A DNA stretch of 7,171 nt from an uncultured Leucothrix sp. (GTDB lineage: Bacteria > Pseudomonadota > Gammaproteobacteria > Thiotrichales > Thiotrichaceae): positions 1 through 7,171 of the forward strand of contig CALKXC010000394.1 of assembly GCA_938004025.1 (NCBI GenBank). Reading direction: 5' to 3'. The notes below the pieces were generated by a model. That model did not search any database, had not been told where the DNA came from, and saw only the letters and a list, made by a program, of their open reading frames with translations. This document shows positions 6,977-7,171 of this stretch, one piece after another. Position numbers and translations under genes: made by a program. The stretch's first letter is position 1, and each line of letters begins with the position of its first letter.

Positions 6977-7171
6977 ATGAATATTGTCATTATTGGTGCA
7001 GGTCAAGTAGGTAGCTCGCTAGCAACTAGCCTGGCGACTGAAGATAACGATGTCGTGATCATTGATAATGATCCTGAACGATTGAGGCATCTTCGCGAAA
7101 AGCTGGATATTGATACTTTTCAAGGTAATGCATCACATCCCGATGTCCTTGAAAACGCCAATGTGATGAAT
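6977..7171 (+). CDS. trkA: Trk potassium uptake regulatory protein TrkA (5' part)
   Basis: Peripheral membrane, NAD(H)-binding subunit that gates the TrkH/TrkG potassium channel. Only the first 65 of about 458 residues are present because the window ends; the frame is open to the last base. The start MNIVIIGAGQVGSSLA carries the dinucleotide-binding GxGxxG at residues 7-12, and Asp30 sits at the end of the second strand, as expected of an RCK domain that binds NAD. The QGNASHPDVL segment (49-58) matches E. coli TrkA QGHGSHPRVL, which separates it from other RCK proteins. The ATG lies three bases after the ntrX stop with no terminator between, so it is probably co-transcribed. No strong ribosome site is visible; start choice rests on alignment with TrkA. 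Confidence 0.93.
   Translation, partial: MNIVIIGAGQVGSSLATSLATEDNDVVIIDNDPERLRHLREKLDIDTFQGNASHPDVLENANVMN

Noticed and set aside
7057..7073. Inverted repeat GATCATT-GAT-AATGATC near the trkA start, slightly Fur-box-like
   Set aside because: It encodes the conserved VIIDNDP segment of the NAD-binding fold, and its spacing does not match a Fur box; probably chance.

Overview
The window is a compact, one-directional gene block, all on the + strand, from a gammaproteobacterium-like genome of moderate, fairly AT-leaning base composition. The order def-fmt-rsmB ... trkA is the classic gammaproteobacterial arrangement. The proteins look gammaproteobacterial throughout; for example, deformylase and TrkA align almost residue for residue with my recollection of the E. 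coli proteins. The inserted trio (DUF4390 protein, NtrY-type kinase, NtrX-type regulator) between rsmB and trkA is something I associate with marine/environmental gammaproteobacteria and with betaproteobacteria. I cannot assign a genus from sequence alone.

Layout: 1-56 is a short leader with no promoter I can defend. 57-563 is peptide deformylase (def), 560-1504 methionyl-tRNA formyltransferase (fmt), and 1501-2784 the 16S rRNA m5C967 methyltransferase (rsmB). 2789-3379 is a secreted DUF4390 protein, 3364-5589 a membrane histidine kinase of the NtrY type, and 5579-6973 a response regulator of the NtrX type. 6977-7171 is the first 65 codons of trkA, cut by the window end. Every junction is an overlap or a gap of 3-4 bases (ATGA overlaps at def/fmt and fmt/rsmB, 16-base overlap DUF4390/kinase, 11-base overlap kinase/regulator). 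I see no terminator between genes, so the block is probably one operon with translational coupling. There is no intergenic stretch longer than 56 bases.

How it works together: Fmt puts the formyl group on initiator Met-tRNA, Def removes it from nascent proteins, and RsmB methylates 16S rRNA, so the first half is translation housekeeping. The second half is a membrane signalling module. NtrY senses an unknown signal through a periplasmic region and a cytoplasmic PAS domain, then phosphorylates NtrX at Asp59. The DUF4390 protein is exported and is a candidate periplasmic partner. TrkA is the NAD-binding regulatory subunit of the Trk potassium uptake system.

The most interesting signal is in the NtrX-type regulator. 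Its AAA+ domain keeps Walker A but has lost the sigma54-contact GAFTGA loop, carries Cys-Asp where the Walker B Asp-Glu should be, and has Ser in place of one of the two conserved arginines of the arginine-finger region. The receiver and the Fis-type DNA-binding domain look intact. This argues for a DNA-binding regulator that no longer works as a sigma54 ATPase and may not hydrolyse ATP at all. I see no mobile element, RNA gene or CRISPR array.
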